Source: Amycolatopsis bullii
GTDB taxonomy: Bacteria; Actinomycetota; Actinomycetes; Mycobacteriales; Pseudonocardiaceae
DNA: 64,000 bases
Assembly (NCBI RefSeq): GCF_014654205.1
Contig: NZ_BNAW01000003.1
Coordinates: forward strand, 124,001-188,000
Direction of reading: 5' to 3'
The notes below the pieces were generated by a model. The model worked only from the letters and a program-made list of their open reading frames with translations, was not told where the DNA came from and made no database searches. Each line of letters opens with the position of its first letter. Within the stretch, counting starts at the first letter, position 1. Below are positions 50,644 through 59,060 of this stretch, in pieces. The position numbers and the translations under genes were made by a program.

Positions 50644-51795
50644 CTAACGGATTGCGGCGATACGACCACGGATGTCGTCCCAGTCTGTGGCTTGTGTCAT
50701 GTGACTCCAGGAGATCCGCAGTGCTCCTTGGAGTCGGTCAGGGCTAAGCGCCATCGCGGCCAGGACATGACTCGGCTCGTAGCTGTGTGACGTGCAAGCT
50801 GAGCCGTTGGAGATAGCGGCGGCTCCCTTGAGCGACAGCATGACGGCTTCAGAGTCGAGACCTGGGATGGAGACGTTCACAGTGTGTGCCACTGTGCGGT
50901 CCAGGTCGCCGTTGAATTCGGCACCCAGGTCCTGGAACGTGGAGATCACGTCTCGCTGGTACCGAAGGCAGGCGTCCTGTCGCCGTCGGTGGTTGGCCGT
51001 GGCGAGCTGCGCTGCGGTGCCGAGGCCTGCGATGAGGGCGACGGGCAGGGTGCCGGGTCGGAGGCCGCGTTCTTGGCCGCCACCGTAGGTGAGAGGTGTC
51101 AGTGGTGGTCGTTTGTAGCCTCGTCGCCTGGTGATGAGCGTTCCGATGCCCTTGGGTGCGTAGATCTTGTGTCCTGAGACGCTGATGAGGTCGATGCGAG
51201 GGTCCTTGAGCTCGGGCTGTTCTTTCCCGAACCCTTGTGCGGCGTCGACATGTAGGTAGGCATCGTGGTCGCGGAGCTGGTCGACGATGTCGCTGAGCGG
51301 CTGCCGCACTCCGGTTTCGTTGTTGACGTGCATGATCGATACCACGAGCGTGTCGGGTGTGACGGCTGCTGCTACGGCGTCTGGATCGACCCAGCCACCT
51401 GAAGTTGGCGGTACGTAGACTACGTCGAAGCCTCTTTTCTGCAGCTCCTCGACCGGCTCGAGGACGGCTTTGTGCTCGATCTGTGTGGTGACGATGCGTC
51501 GTCGTCCGGTCTTGTCGCCGTGCTGTGCCAGGCCGAGCAGTGCGATGTTGTTGCCCTCAGTGGCACCGCTGGTGAAGATCACCTCATCAGGTTGCGCATC
51601 GACGACCGCGGCAACCTGTTCGCGGGCCCGCTGAACTCTACTCTTGGCCGTCTGGCCGTACTCGTGGGTTCGGCTGCCGGCGTTGCCATACTCAACGGAG
51701 AGGTAGTGCATGACCTCGTCTAGCACTGCCGGCTCCACTGGCGTTGTGGCGTTGGAGTCCAGGTAGACAGCTCGCTCTGCATCTTCGCTGGTCAC
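50644..51795 (-). CDS. dndA: Cysteine desulfurase DndA
   Basis: 383 residues from GTG 51795 with GAGGGA upstream; a 31-residue extension to 51,888 is Cys-rich noise. It is a NifS/IscS-type PLP enzyme: VYLDSNATTPVEPAVLDEVM, FTSGATEGNNIALLGLAQ, the PLP lysine in LISVSGHKIYAPKGIGTL, and the catalytic cysteine in AAISNGSACTSHSYEPSHVL. It removes sulfur from cysteine and passes it to DndC for insertion of phosphorothioate into DNA. As in Streptomyces lividans, dndA is divergent from dndBCDE across a 160-bp control region. Confidence 0.95.
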   Translation of the reverse strand: MTSEDAERAVYLDSNATTPVEPAVLDEVMHYLSVEYGNAGSRTHEYGQTAKSRVQRAREQVAAVVDAQPDEVIFTSGATEGNNIALLGLAQHGDKTGRRRIVTTQIEHKAVLEPVEELQKRGFDVVYVPPTSGGWVDPDAVAAAVTPDTLVVSIMHVNNETGVRQPLSDIVDQLRDHDAYLHVDAAQGFGKEQPELKDPRIDLISVSGHKIYAPKGIGTLITRRRGYKRPPLTPLTYGGGQERGLRPGTLPVALIAGLGTAAQLATANHRRRQDACLRYQRDVISTFQDLGAEFNGDLDRTVAHTVNVSIPGLDSEAVMLSLKGAAAISNGSACTSHSYEPSHVLAAMALSPDRLQGALRISWSHMTQATDWDDIRGRIAAIR

Positions 51796-51853
51796 GACAT
51801 CCCTCGGCTGTTGGTCCGGTGTGGCTACCGATCTTGTCGGTGGGCAACGGTAG

Positions 51854-51929
51854 TGTACGCAACCACAGGCTGCGGTGTTCGTAGCCACGCCGTTGCCTGT
51901 GCGGACCTTTGAATGTCAGCTTGCGTACA
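51854..51929. promoter_or_regulatory. Divergent dndA/dndB control region with 9-base inverted repeat
   Basis: TGTACGCAA at 51854-51862 and its exact complement TTGCGTACA at 51921-51929 face each other 58 bp apart between the dndA and dndB starts. Each copy lies 27-59 bp from one start codon, the distance expected of a repressor site over each promoter. This could be the binding site of a DndR/SBD-type regulator. No regulator gene is adjacent. Confidence 0.5.
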
Positions 51930-51955
51930 GATCGGAGGGGAGGTACAGATTGATC

Positions 51956-53110
51956 ATGTCGACCGTCGCGGACGAACGTCCCGTCAAGGAGTCGCGACAT
52001 CCCGTCGTGGCTCGCCCGGATGTCTTCGAGTACGTGTTCCCCGCCATTCGCGGCGTACAAGCGCAACGTCACTTCTACGTGACGATGTTCCCCCTCCGCC
52101 TTGTGCCACGTCTCTTTCTCTTCGATGAAGAGGAACTACAGGCGAATTTGCGGGCTCAGCGCAGCCTCAATAAGGCGCGCGTCCCCGAGATGGCTCGCTA
52201 TATTCTCGATAACCCTCATAACTATGTGTTCTCTGCGCTGACTGCCTCTGTCGACGCCGATATTCGATTCGACCCACTTGGTGCAGGCGGCGCGGAGGGT
52301 CGCATAGGACTTCTCGCGATACCGATGTCGGCGCGTTTTGTTATCAATGACGGGCAGCACCGTCGCGCGGCAATTGAACAAGCTTTGCGCGAGAATCCAG
52401 ATATGGGTGATGAAAGTATCCCAATCGTCCTGTTTCTGGATATCGGTCTGGAACGCTGCCAGCAGATGTTTACCGACCTCAACAGGTACGCTATCCGTCC
52501 GTCGCGCACTTTGACGATTCTGTACGATCATCGCGAAAATGGCGCCCGCATCGTCAAGAATATTGTCAAAAGCTCGGCTCTGTGGGCGGATCTCATCGAG
52601 ATGGAGCGCAACAATCTTTCGGCCCGATCCCGAAAGCTGTTCACGCTCTCGGCTCTCCACGGTGCTACCAAAGCACTCCTTGATTCAGTTGAGGAGTTGA
52701 CCGTTGATGATGCTGCGAAACTTGCGCGCAACTATTGGGATCTCGTCGCCGAGAAGGTGACTGAGTGGCAGCTAGTTCACGAGAAGAAGGTGACAGCTGG
52801 AGATGTCCGGCGTGACTTCATCCACAGTCACGGGATCGCTCTTCATGCACTAGGGAAAGTCGGCAACACGCTGCTGCGCGAGTCGCGCGATTCACGAAAA
52901 TGGCGTCGTTCCCTGGCGTCGCTGGCGACGATCGACTGGTCGCGCGCGAACTCACAACTCTGGGAAGGCCGGGCTCTTATCGGCGGCAAAGTGTCCAAGT
53001 CGAGCACAAACGTTACTCTCACGACAAACGTGATCAAGAAAACACTGGGCATTCAGCTCTCCCCTGAGGAGATGCGCATCGAGACGATGTACGAACGAGG
53101 GCGATCATGA
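51956..53110 (+). CDS. dndB: DNA phosphorothioation regulator DndB
   Basis: 384 residues from ATG 51956; TTG 51950 sits at a better distance from GGGGAGG and is possible. The DGQHR motif is intact in FVINDGQHRRAAIEQALREN (about residue 130), followed by PIVLFLDIGLERCQQMFTDLNRYAIRPSRTL, as in DndB and related DGQHR proteins. DndB is dispensable for modification; it modulates site choice and restrains transcription of the operon. The gene is low in G+C (a hand count of one 60-base line at 52,201 gives 50%). It overlaps dndC by four bases. Confidence 0.93.
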   Translation: MSTVADERPVKESRHPVVARPDVFEYVFPAIRGVQAQRHFYVTMFPLRLVPRLFLFDEEELQANLRAQRSLNKARVPEMARYILDNPHNYVFSALTASVDADIRFDPLGAGGAEGRIGLLAIPMSARFVINDGQHRRAAIEQALRENPDMGDESIPIVLFLDIGLERCQQMFTDLNRYAIRPSRTLTILYDHRENGARIVKNIVKSSALWADLIEMERNNLSARSRKLFTLSALHGATKALLDSVEELTVDDAAKLARNYWDLVAEKVTEWQLVHEKKVTAGDVRRDFIHSHGIALHALGKVGNTLLRESRDSRKWRRSLASLATIDWSRANSQLWEGRALIGGKVSKSSTNVTLTTNVIKKTLGIQLSPEEMRIETMYERGRS

Positions 53111-54654
53111 GCAAGCCGAAGACAACCAGGGACTCAGCCTTTGCCGACGGCGGCCTGTCGGCCACGCTCGACCGGCTGATCATCGAGGTGCAGGAGCTGT
53201 ACCTGGCTGATCGCATTCCGTGGGTTGTTGGCTACAGCGGTGGCAAGGATTCCACCGCGACACTGCAGCTGGTCTGGATGGCTCTGGAGAAGCTTCAGCC
53301 TGAGCAGCGGACCAAGCAGGTGCACGTGATCAGCACGGATACGCTGGTCGAGAACCCAGTGGTCGCCGCCTGGGTTGGTCACTCCCTGGACCTGATCGGC
53401 GATACTGCCACCAAGCACGGGCTACCGATCGAGCCGCATCGGCTGACGCCGCAGATCACCGATACGTTCTGGGTCAACCTGATCGGACGCGGCTACCCGG
53501 CCCCACGCCCCAAGTTCCGGTGGTGCACCGAGCGGCTCAAGATCAATCCGTCGAACGATTTCATCCGCCGCATGGTGCGTAAGCACGGTGAAGCGATCCT
53601 GGTATTGGGCACACGCAAGGCGGAAAGTTCGGGTCGCGCGTCACGAATGAACTCTCTGGAGCAACGACGCGTCCGGGACCGGCTGAGCCCGAACTCCAAT
53701 CTCCCGAACTCGCTGGTCTACAGCCCGGTCGAGAACTGGACCAACGATGACGTGTGGCTCTTCCTGATGCAACGCCCCAATCCATGGGGCTACAACAACA
53801 AAGACTTGCTGACGATGTACCAGGGCGCTTCGTCGGACGGCGAGTGCCCGCTGGTAGTCGACACGACGACTCCCAGCTGCGGAGACAGCCGGTTCGGATG
53901 CTGGACATGCACCCTCGTCGACAAGGACAAGTCGATGTCGGCCATGATCCAGAACGACGAGGAGAAGGAGTGGATGCGCCCGCTCCTGGACATCCGCGAC
54001 GATCTGGACAAGACCGATGATCGGGACCGGCGCGACTTCCGGCGGATGAACGGCACTGTCCAACTGTTCCATGACCAGCCGATCCACGGACCCTACCTGC
54101 AGCGGTGGCGAGAAGCGTGGCTGAAGAAGCTGCTCGAGGCTCAGACCTACATTCGGCGGGAGGGGCCCAGCAACGTCGCGAACATCGAGCTCATCACGCC
54201 GGCGGAGTTGGACGAGATCCGTCGCATCTGGGTGGTCGAAAAGCATGAGTTCGAAGACTCATTACCGCAGATTTACGAGGACGCGGTGGGTGAGCCGTAC
54301 CCGGGCAAGCCGATGGACGACCATCTCCCCCTTGGAGCTGAGGATGTTCGTCTTCTTCGGGAGATCGTTGGCGACGACACCGACTCGCCGCACTTCGAGC
54401 TGGTGCGAGAGCTGCTGGACATTGAGCAGCGGCACCGAGCGATGTCCCGGCGCGCGGGGCTGTTCGATGCGCTACAGGCGGCGTTGCGTAAAGGGTTCTA
54501 CGACGATCGAGAGGACGCGGTCGATCGTGCGCGGACCCATCGTCGGCGCAAGGAACAGGGGAAGGACGGGATCGACCAGGCTACAGAGGATCTCATTGAC
54601 CTCGAAACCGGCCTCATCCGCTTGATCCCCATTGAGAGCAGCCGCGTGTCATGA
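53107..54654 (+). CDS. dndC: DNA sulfur-insertion protein DndC (PAPS-reductase-like)
   Basis: 515 residues. The PP-loop is WVVGYSGGKDSTATLQLVWM (about 36-55), followed by VHVISTDTLVENPVVAAWV. KFRWCTERLKINP and GEAILVLGTRKAESSGRASRM are typical PAPS-reductase-like elements. Cysteines likely to hold the 4Fe-4S cluster lie in ECPLVV, PSCGDSRFGCWTCTLVDKDK. DndC uses ATP to activate the DNA backbone and accepts sulfur from DndA. The C-terminus from about 430 is charged and helical. It overlaps dndB and dndD by four bases each. Confidence 0.96.
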   Translation: MSKPKTTRDSAFADGGLSATLDRLIIEVQELYLADRIPWVVGYSGGKDSTATLQLVWMALEKLQPEQRTKQVHVISTDTLVENPVVAAWVGHSLDLIGDTATKHGLPIEPHRLTPQITDTFWVNLIGRGYPAPRPKFRWCTERLKINPSNDFIRRMVRKHGEAILVLGTRKAESSGRASRMNSLEQRRVRDRLSPNSNLPNSLVYSPVENWTNDDVWLFLMQRPNPWGYNNKDLLTMYQGASSDGECPLVVDTTTPSCGDSRFGCWTCTLVDKDKSMSAMIQNDEEKEWMRPLLDIRDDLDKTDDRDRRDFRRMNGTVQLFHDQPIHGPYLQRWREAWLKKLLEAQTYIRREGPSNVANIELITPAELDEIRRIWVVEKHEFEDSLPQIYEDAVGEPYPGKPMDDHLPLGAEDVRLLREIVGDDTDSPHFELVRELLDIEQRHRAMSRRAGLFDALQAALRKGFYDDREDAVDRARTHRRRKEQGKDGIDQATEDLIDLETGLIRLIPIESSRVS

Positions 54655-56627
54655 TCTTCGACGAACTCGTACTTCACAACGTCGGCGTGTTCGGCGGTCG
54701 CCACAGCTTCACACTCACCCCACCGACGCCGAGCAAGCCGGTCACCTTGATCGGTGCTCTCAACGGTGGCGGCAAAACCACCTTCCTGGACGCGATTCAG
54801 CTGGCACTGTTCGGACAGCTGGCACGGACGACGAGTCGCGGCAACGGTAGTTACCAGCAGTACTTGCGTCGGCTGATCCACAACGGAGTGCCACCGGAAG
54901 ACGGCGCCTCGATTGAACTTGCTTTTCACATCGTCGAGCAGGGCCAGGACCGCCACTATCGGGTATGCCGTTCCTGGGCCGGAACCAGCACCGGCGCGAA
55001 GGAACGTCTGGACGTCCTCGTGGACGACCGACCTGACATCACTCTGTCGCGACAGTGGGCTGAACGGGTCGACGCGTTCGTGCCACGCGGCGTCGCAGAA
55101 CTGTTCTTCTTCGACGGGGAGAAGATCGAGACGTTGGCGGAGCTGGACAACGCTCGCGAAGTGCTGCGCACCGCGATCGGTGCTCTGCTTGGGCTTGACC
55201 TGGTCGATCGCCTTGCAGCCGACCTAACTGTGGTCGAGCGCAATCACAAGGCCGACCATGCCACGCCGGCGATGCAGAAGCTCCTGGATGTCGAGCGTAA
55301 GAAGCTCGCGACCTACCGTCAGGACAGGGAACGTGCGAAAGACCGCGTCGCCGAGGCACAAGGCGCCCACGATCGAGCCGAGAAGGTGCTCCACGATCTC
55401 GAGGTGAAGATTCAGCTTGAAGGCGGCGAGCTCCTCGACCGAAGTCGGGAACTGGAAGCAGCCAAGCTGCACTTGACCGCGTCCAAGAAAGACCTCGACA
55501 CACGGCTGACCGACCTCGCTGCAGGGGCCCTCCCGCTTCAGCTGGTCCGGGACCAGTTGGAGACCCTCGCCGACCACGCGGATGTCGAACTCGAACGCAT
55601 CCACCTGCACGACATTGCCGATCTGCTCAAGTCCCGTGATCGGGCGACCATTCAGCAGCTACGACAGCACAACGTGCCTGACACTGTGGTTCAAGCCTTG
55701 CAACGTTCCCTCACTGAAGACCGCAGAACGCGGCGCGGGAGCCCCCAGCGAGCGCGCATCACTGATCTCGATCGTGATGGCCTCGCAGCGTTGCGGCAAC
55801 TACTCGAATCTGGGCTTGACCGGGAGATCCACGCAGCCCAGAGCCTGATCGAGCAACGTCAGGCGGTGGAGAACCAGGTTGAAAACATCCTTCGCGGGCT
55901 TGCGAACGTGCCGTCTGAGGAGGCCCTCGACGACCTGCACAAGCGTCGAAACGACGCTCACCGCGCAGTCGCCGCAGCTGCCCAGGCGCTCACGCATGCT
56001 GAAGCGGAAGTAGCTGCCGCGTCTGCCGCTGAGGAAGAGATGGAGCGCAAGCTAAGCCGGCTCCTCGACAAGGCTGCCGACGAGATGACCGCGGCCGACG
56101 ACTCCCGTCGCCTGATCGAACACAGCCAACGCGTGCGGGCGACACTCACGAAATTCCGCCACGAAGCAACTCGTCGCAACGTGGACCGGATTCAGAAACT
56201 CATCCTGGAGTCGCTGCAACGCTTGGCGCGGAAGAATCGGCTGATCACCGACATCAGCATCGACCCCGAGACCTTCAGCGTTGAGCTTCATGGCCAAGAC
56301 GGTACGGTCCTGCTGCCGCAGCAACTCTCCGCCGGTGAACGTCAGCTCCTCGCGGTGTCCATGCTCTGGGGCCTCGCGCAGGCATCAGGTCGCCCGCTAC
56401 CCGTAGTAATCGACACGCCGCTAGGCCGGTTGGACGGTATCCACCGCAGTCACCTGATCGAACGATACTTTCCCCAAGCCAGCCATCAAGTCATCCTGCT
56501 GTCCACCGACCAGGAAATCGACGAAGCAGCATGGAACAAGCTCCGTAAGCATGTCGGCCACACCTACCAGCTTGAACATGACACGAACAGCGGCGTGACG
56601 ACCGCCAAGACCGGATACCTCTGGTAG
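54651..56627 (+). CDS. dndD: DNA phosphorothioation ATPase DndD (SMC-like)
   Basis: 658 residues. Walker A is LIGALNGGGKTTFLDAIQLA (about 30-49). A long coiled coil occupies about 190-500, with the dimer hinge around 330. The signature motif LSAGERQLLAVSMLWGLAQ and Walker B PLPVVIDTPLGRLDGIHRSH follow, then a D-loop/H-loop ending ILLSTDQEID. No CxxC zinc hook is present. DndD provides the ATP-driven DNA handling step with DndC and DndE. A 15-bp gap separates it from dndE. Confidence 0.95.
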   Translation: MIFDELVLHNVGVFGGRHSFTLTPPTPSKPVTLIGALNGGGKTTFLDAIQLALFGQLARTTSRGNGSYQQYLRRLIHNGVPPEDGASIELAFHIVEQGQDRHYRVCRSWAGTSTGAKERLDVLVDDRPDITLSRQWAERVDAFVPRGVAELFFFDGEKIETLAELDNAREVLRTAIGALLGLDLVDRLAADLTVVERNHKADHATPAMQKLLDVERKKLATYRQDRERAKDRVAEAQGAHDRAEKVLHDLEVKIQLEGGELLDRSRELEAAKLHLTASKKDLDTRLTDLAAGALPLQLVRDQLETLADHADVELERIHLHDIADLLKSRDRATIQQLRQHNVPDTVVQALQRSLTEDRRTRRGSPQRARITDLDRDGLAALRQLLESGLDREIHAAQSLIEQRQAVENQVENILRGLANVPSEEALDDLHKRRNDAHRAVAAAAQALTHAEAEVAAASAAEEEMERKLSRLLDKAADEMTAADDSRRLIEHSQRVRATLTKFRHEATRRNVDRIQKLILESLQRLARKNRLITDISIDPETFSVELHGQDGTVLLPQQLSAGERQLLAVSMLWGLAQASGRPLPVVIDTPLGRLDGIHRSHLIERYFPQASHQVILLSTDQEIDEAAWNKLRKHVGHTYQLEHDTNSGVTTAKTGYLW

Positions 56628-56642
56628 AAGACGGAACCCACG

Positions 56643-57032
56643 ATGCCACTCGAGAACATCCGCGTCAGCCGACAAGCACGCGACCAGCTCATCACCCTCA
56701 AACGCCGCACCGGCATCACCCAATGGAACACGCTCTGCCGATGGGCATTCTGTCGCTCACTCGCCGAGCCAACCCCACCCCCCGCGGCCAAACACCCCGC
56801 CGACAGCAACGTCGAGATGACCTGGCGCACCTTCGCCGGCCAGCACGGAGACCTGTACTGGTCACTTCTCCGGCAACGCTGCCACGCTGACGGACTGGCC
56901 CTCGACGAGGAGACCCTCGCGCAGCAATTCCGTGTCCATCTCCACCGCGGGATCGGTTACCTCGTCGGCGACCGCAACATGCGCACGATCACCGACCTGA
57001 TCGATTACGCGGTCGACCCCACCGCCGCATGA
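56643..57032 (+). CDS. dndE: DNA sulfur modification protein DndE
   Basis: 129 residues. The N-terminal LENIRVSRQARDQLITLKRRTGITQWNTLCRWAFCRSL is the conserved ribbon-helix-helix-like part of DndE. The C-terminal WRTFAGQHGDLYWSLLRQRC, FRVHLHRGIGYLVGDRNM is also typical. DndE binds nicked double-stranded DNA and completes the DndCDE modification complex. The stop codon overlaps the start of the associated methyltransferase gene. Confidence 0.95.
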   Translation: MPLENIRVSRQARDQLITLKRRTGITQWNTLCRWAFCRSLAEPTPPPAAKHPADSNVEMTWRTFAGQHGDLYWSLLRQRCHADGLALDEETLAQQFRVHLHRGIGYLVGDRNMRTITDLIDYAVDPTAA

Positions 57033-58474
57033 CAAGAACGGTTCCCCGGCACCGCACCGCGATCGTCCGCGGTGCGCTGTCGCGGCCGCTCGCCACCGCC
57101 CTCGTTACCACTCACAGCACTGTCTTCGACTACGGCTGTGGCCGGGGAACTGATCTGCACCACCTCGCTGAACTCAGCATCACGGCCAACGGGTGGGACC
57201 CGGCTCACCGGTCCGGCAGCCCACACATACCCGCTCAGGTTGTGAACCTCGGCTTCGTACTGAATGTCATCGAAGACCCCGGCGAGCGCGTCGCGACGTT
57301 GCGAGACGCATGGAACCTGGCGCAAGAGCTCCTCATCGTCTCGGCACGCGTGACGTGGGACGCAGACGGTCTGCGAGGCCGCCCCGCGGGCGACGGAGTT
57401 CTCACCAACACCGGCACGTTCCAGAAGTTCTTCACCCAGCACGAGCTGCGGGACCTCATCCAAACCACCCTCGAAGCCCCCACACTGCCGGCAGCGCCAG
57501 GTATTCTCTATGTCTTCCGCAACCCCTCCAGAGCCCAAGGTCTGCTCGCCGAGCGTATGCAACGCCGCAGCGCCCCACCCGAGCCTTGGATCTGCGAACA
57601 GCTCTTCGACCAGCACCAGGAACTACTGGCGCCCCTGGTCGCGTTCCTCACTCAGTGAGCTCGCCTCCCCAGGGCAAGCGAACTCCCCGAAGCCACCAGC
57701 GTCATCCGGAATTTCGGCAGTCTCGCGCGTGCCTTCGCCATCATCAGCACCACCACCGGTACCCAGCACTGGGAGGACCTTCGCGAGCGCGCGACCGCCG
57801 ATCTACTCATCTATCTCGCACTCGCCCGGTTCGACGGACGCCCTCGCTACAAACACCTGCCCCAAGCCCTCCAATACGACGTGCGCGAATTCACACGCTC
57901 CTACAAGGTTGCCCGCGAACGCGCTGACCGCCTGCTCCTCGCCTCAGGCAACCGCGACATGATCGCGTTAGCGGTCTCAGCCAGTCCAGTCGGCAAACAG
58001 ACCCCATCCGCGCTGTACGTCCATACCGACGCTCTGCCGTACACCCCGCCGGTCTTGCGGGTTCTCGAGGGATGCGCGCGCACTCTCGTCGGGACTGTGC
58101 CGGGCGCCAACATCCTCAAACTCCATCGCGATCAACCGCTGGTTACGTATCTGAGCTATCCAGATTTTGGCCACGATCCTCATCCGAGCATGACAACTGC
58201 CACCGTCGTCGATCTCCGCTCAAGATCCGTGGACGTGCACGACTATCGCCGATCGAGCAATCCTCCACTACTGCACCGCACTGAGGAGTTCCTCGCCGCC
58301 GATGATCCGCGCCGCGAGCCACTGGCTAAAATTTCTAAGACCGAGGTGGAAGCAGGCTTGTACGAGCATCCCGACCGCATCGGCACACGCTTAGGCTGGC
58401 TAGGGGAACTTCAGCGCTGCCTGGGTCCTGAAAGTAACGCAGCCGGAGACCGGTGCGTTCTTCCAGAGGTCTAA
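57029..58474 (+). pseudogene. Dnd-associated methyltransferase gene interrupted by one in-frame TGA
   Basis: The first 209 codons (HRTAIVRGALSRPLATALVT, VFDYGCGRGTDLHHLAELSI, VVNLGFVLNVIEDPGERVAT) match the N-terminal Rossmann part of the DNA phosphorothioation-associated putative methyltransferase. A TGA at 57656-57658 ends it after PLVAFLTQ. The same frame continues without any shift as ARLPRASELPEATSVIRNFG, then LIYLALARFDGRPRYKHLPQ and ASPVGKQTPSALYVHTDALP, to TAA 58474: the normal C-terminal half. Family members have Arg or similar at this point, so CGA to TGA is the likely change. Either the gene is dead, or readthrough or two polypeptides occur (GTG 57881 is a possible internal start). 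Confidence 0.85.
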
Positions 58475-58592
58475 CGCCAAAGCGGGCATCCCTCGCTTCC
58501 GTATGGTCGCAGACGAAAATCGTCAGCAGCCCGGAGTCGGGCAGCGGCACGAACTCGTAAGCACCACTGCCCACTCGACGGCATCTTGTTGG

Positions 58593-59060
58593 CTACCAGG
58601 TCGTTCTGCCAAGTAGTTCTTCGACCGATGCGGCGGTTGCTCCGCCTGAGTCGCTCAGGGCTTCGGTGACCAGGTCGGCGACGACTAGGGCAGCTGACTG
58701 GTGCCGTATGTTGACCTGTTCTTGGATGCATTCTAGCCCGCCGTTGGCGTATTCCTCGAAGATTTTGACGCGCTCTTCGATGCGTTTGTCGTCCATGATC
58801 TCGGGATCGTCTTTGGCGCTGGCGGCGGCGATCATGTTGATCAAGGCCTCGCTGTACACGGGGACTGTGAGTACTTCGTAACGGATCGGATCGCCCGCAG
58901 CTGCGGTGAATGACGAGCGGCGCCCGGCTCGGAAACCAACTGCCGCGGCGAAGATCAGGATGTCGCGGAACGTACCGAAGCCAGCTTCTTCCTGAAGTTC
59001 GACCATGAGTGTTTGGTAGTGCTGGGGACGCCGGGCTCGAACATCTGTGGATGTGGTCAT
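58593..59060 (-). CDS. Dnd-system-associated protein 4
   Basis: 155 residues from ATG 59060. The pattern YQTLMVELQEEAGFGTFRDI, LIFAAAVGFRAGRR, DDPEIMDDKRIEERVKIFEEYANGGLECI fits what I recall of DNA phosphorothioation-associated protein 4. The biochemical role is unknown to me. It is the last gene of a minus-strand operon facing the dndBCDE operon; 118 bp without genes lie between the convergent ends. Its start overlaps the SMC-like gene's stop (ATGA). Confidence 0.78.
   Translation of the reverse strand: MTTSTDVRARRPQHYQTLMVELQEEAGFGTFRDILIFAAAVGFRAGRRSSFTAAAGDPIRYEVLTVPVYSEALINMIAAASAKDDPEIMDDKRIEERVKIFEEYANGGLECIQEQVNIRHQSAALVVADLVTEALSDSGGATAASVEELLGRTTW

Noticed and set aside
57656-57658. 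Selenocysteine or programmed readthrough at the TGA in the methyltransferase gene
   Set aside because: No SECIS-like hairpin was evident and family members have Arg or similar, not Cys, at this position; a nonsense mutation is simpler. Readthrough is left open only as a minor possibility.
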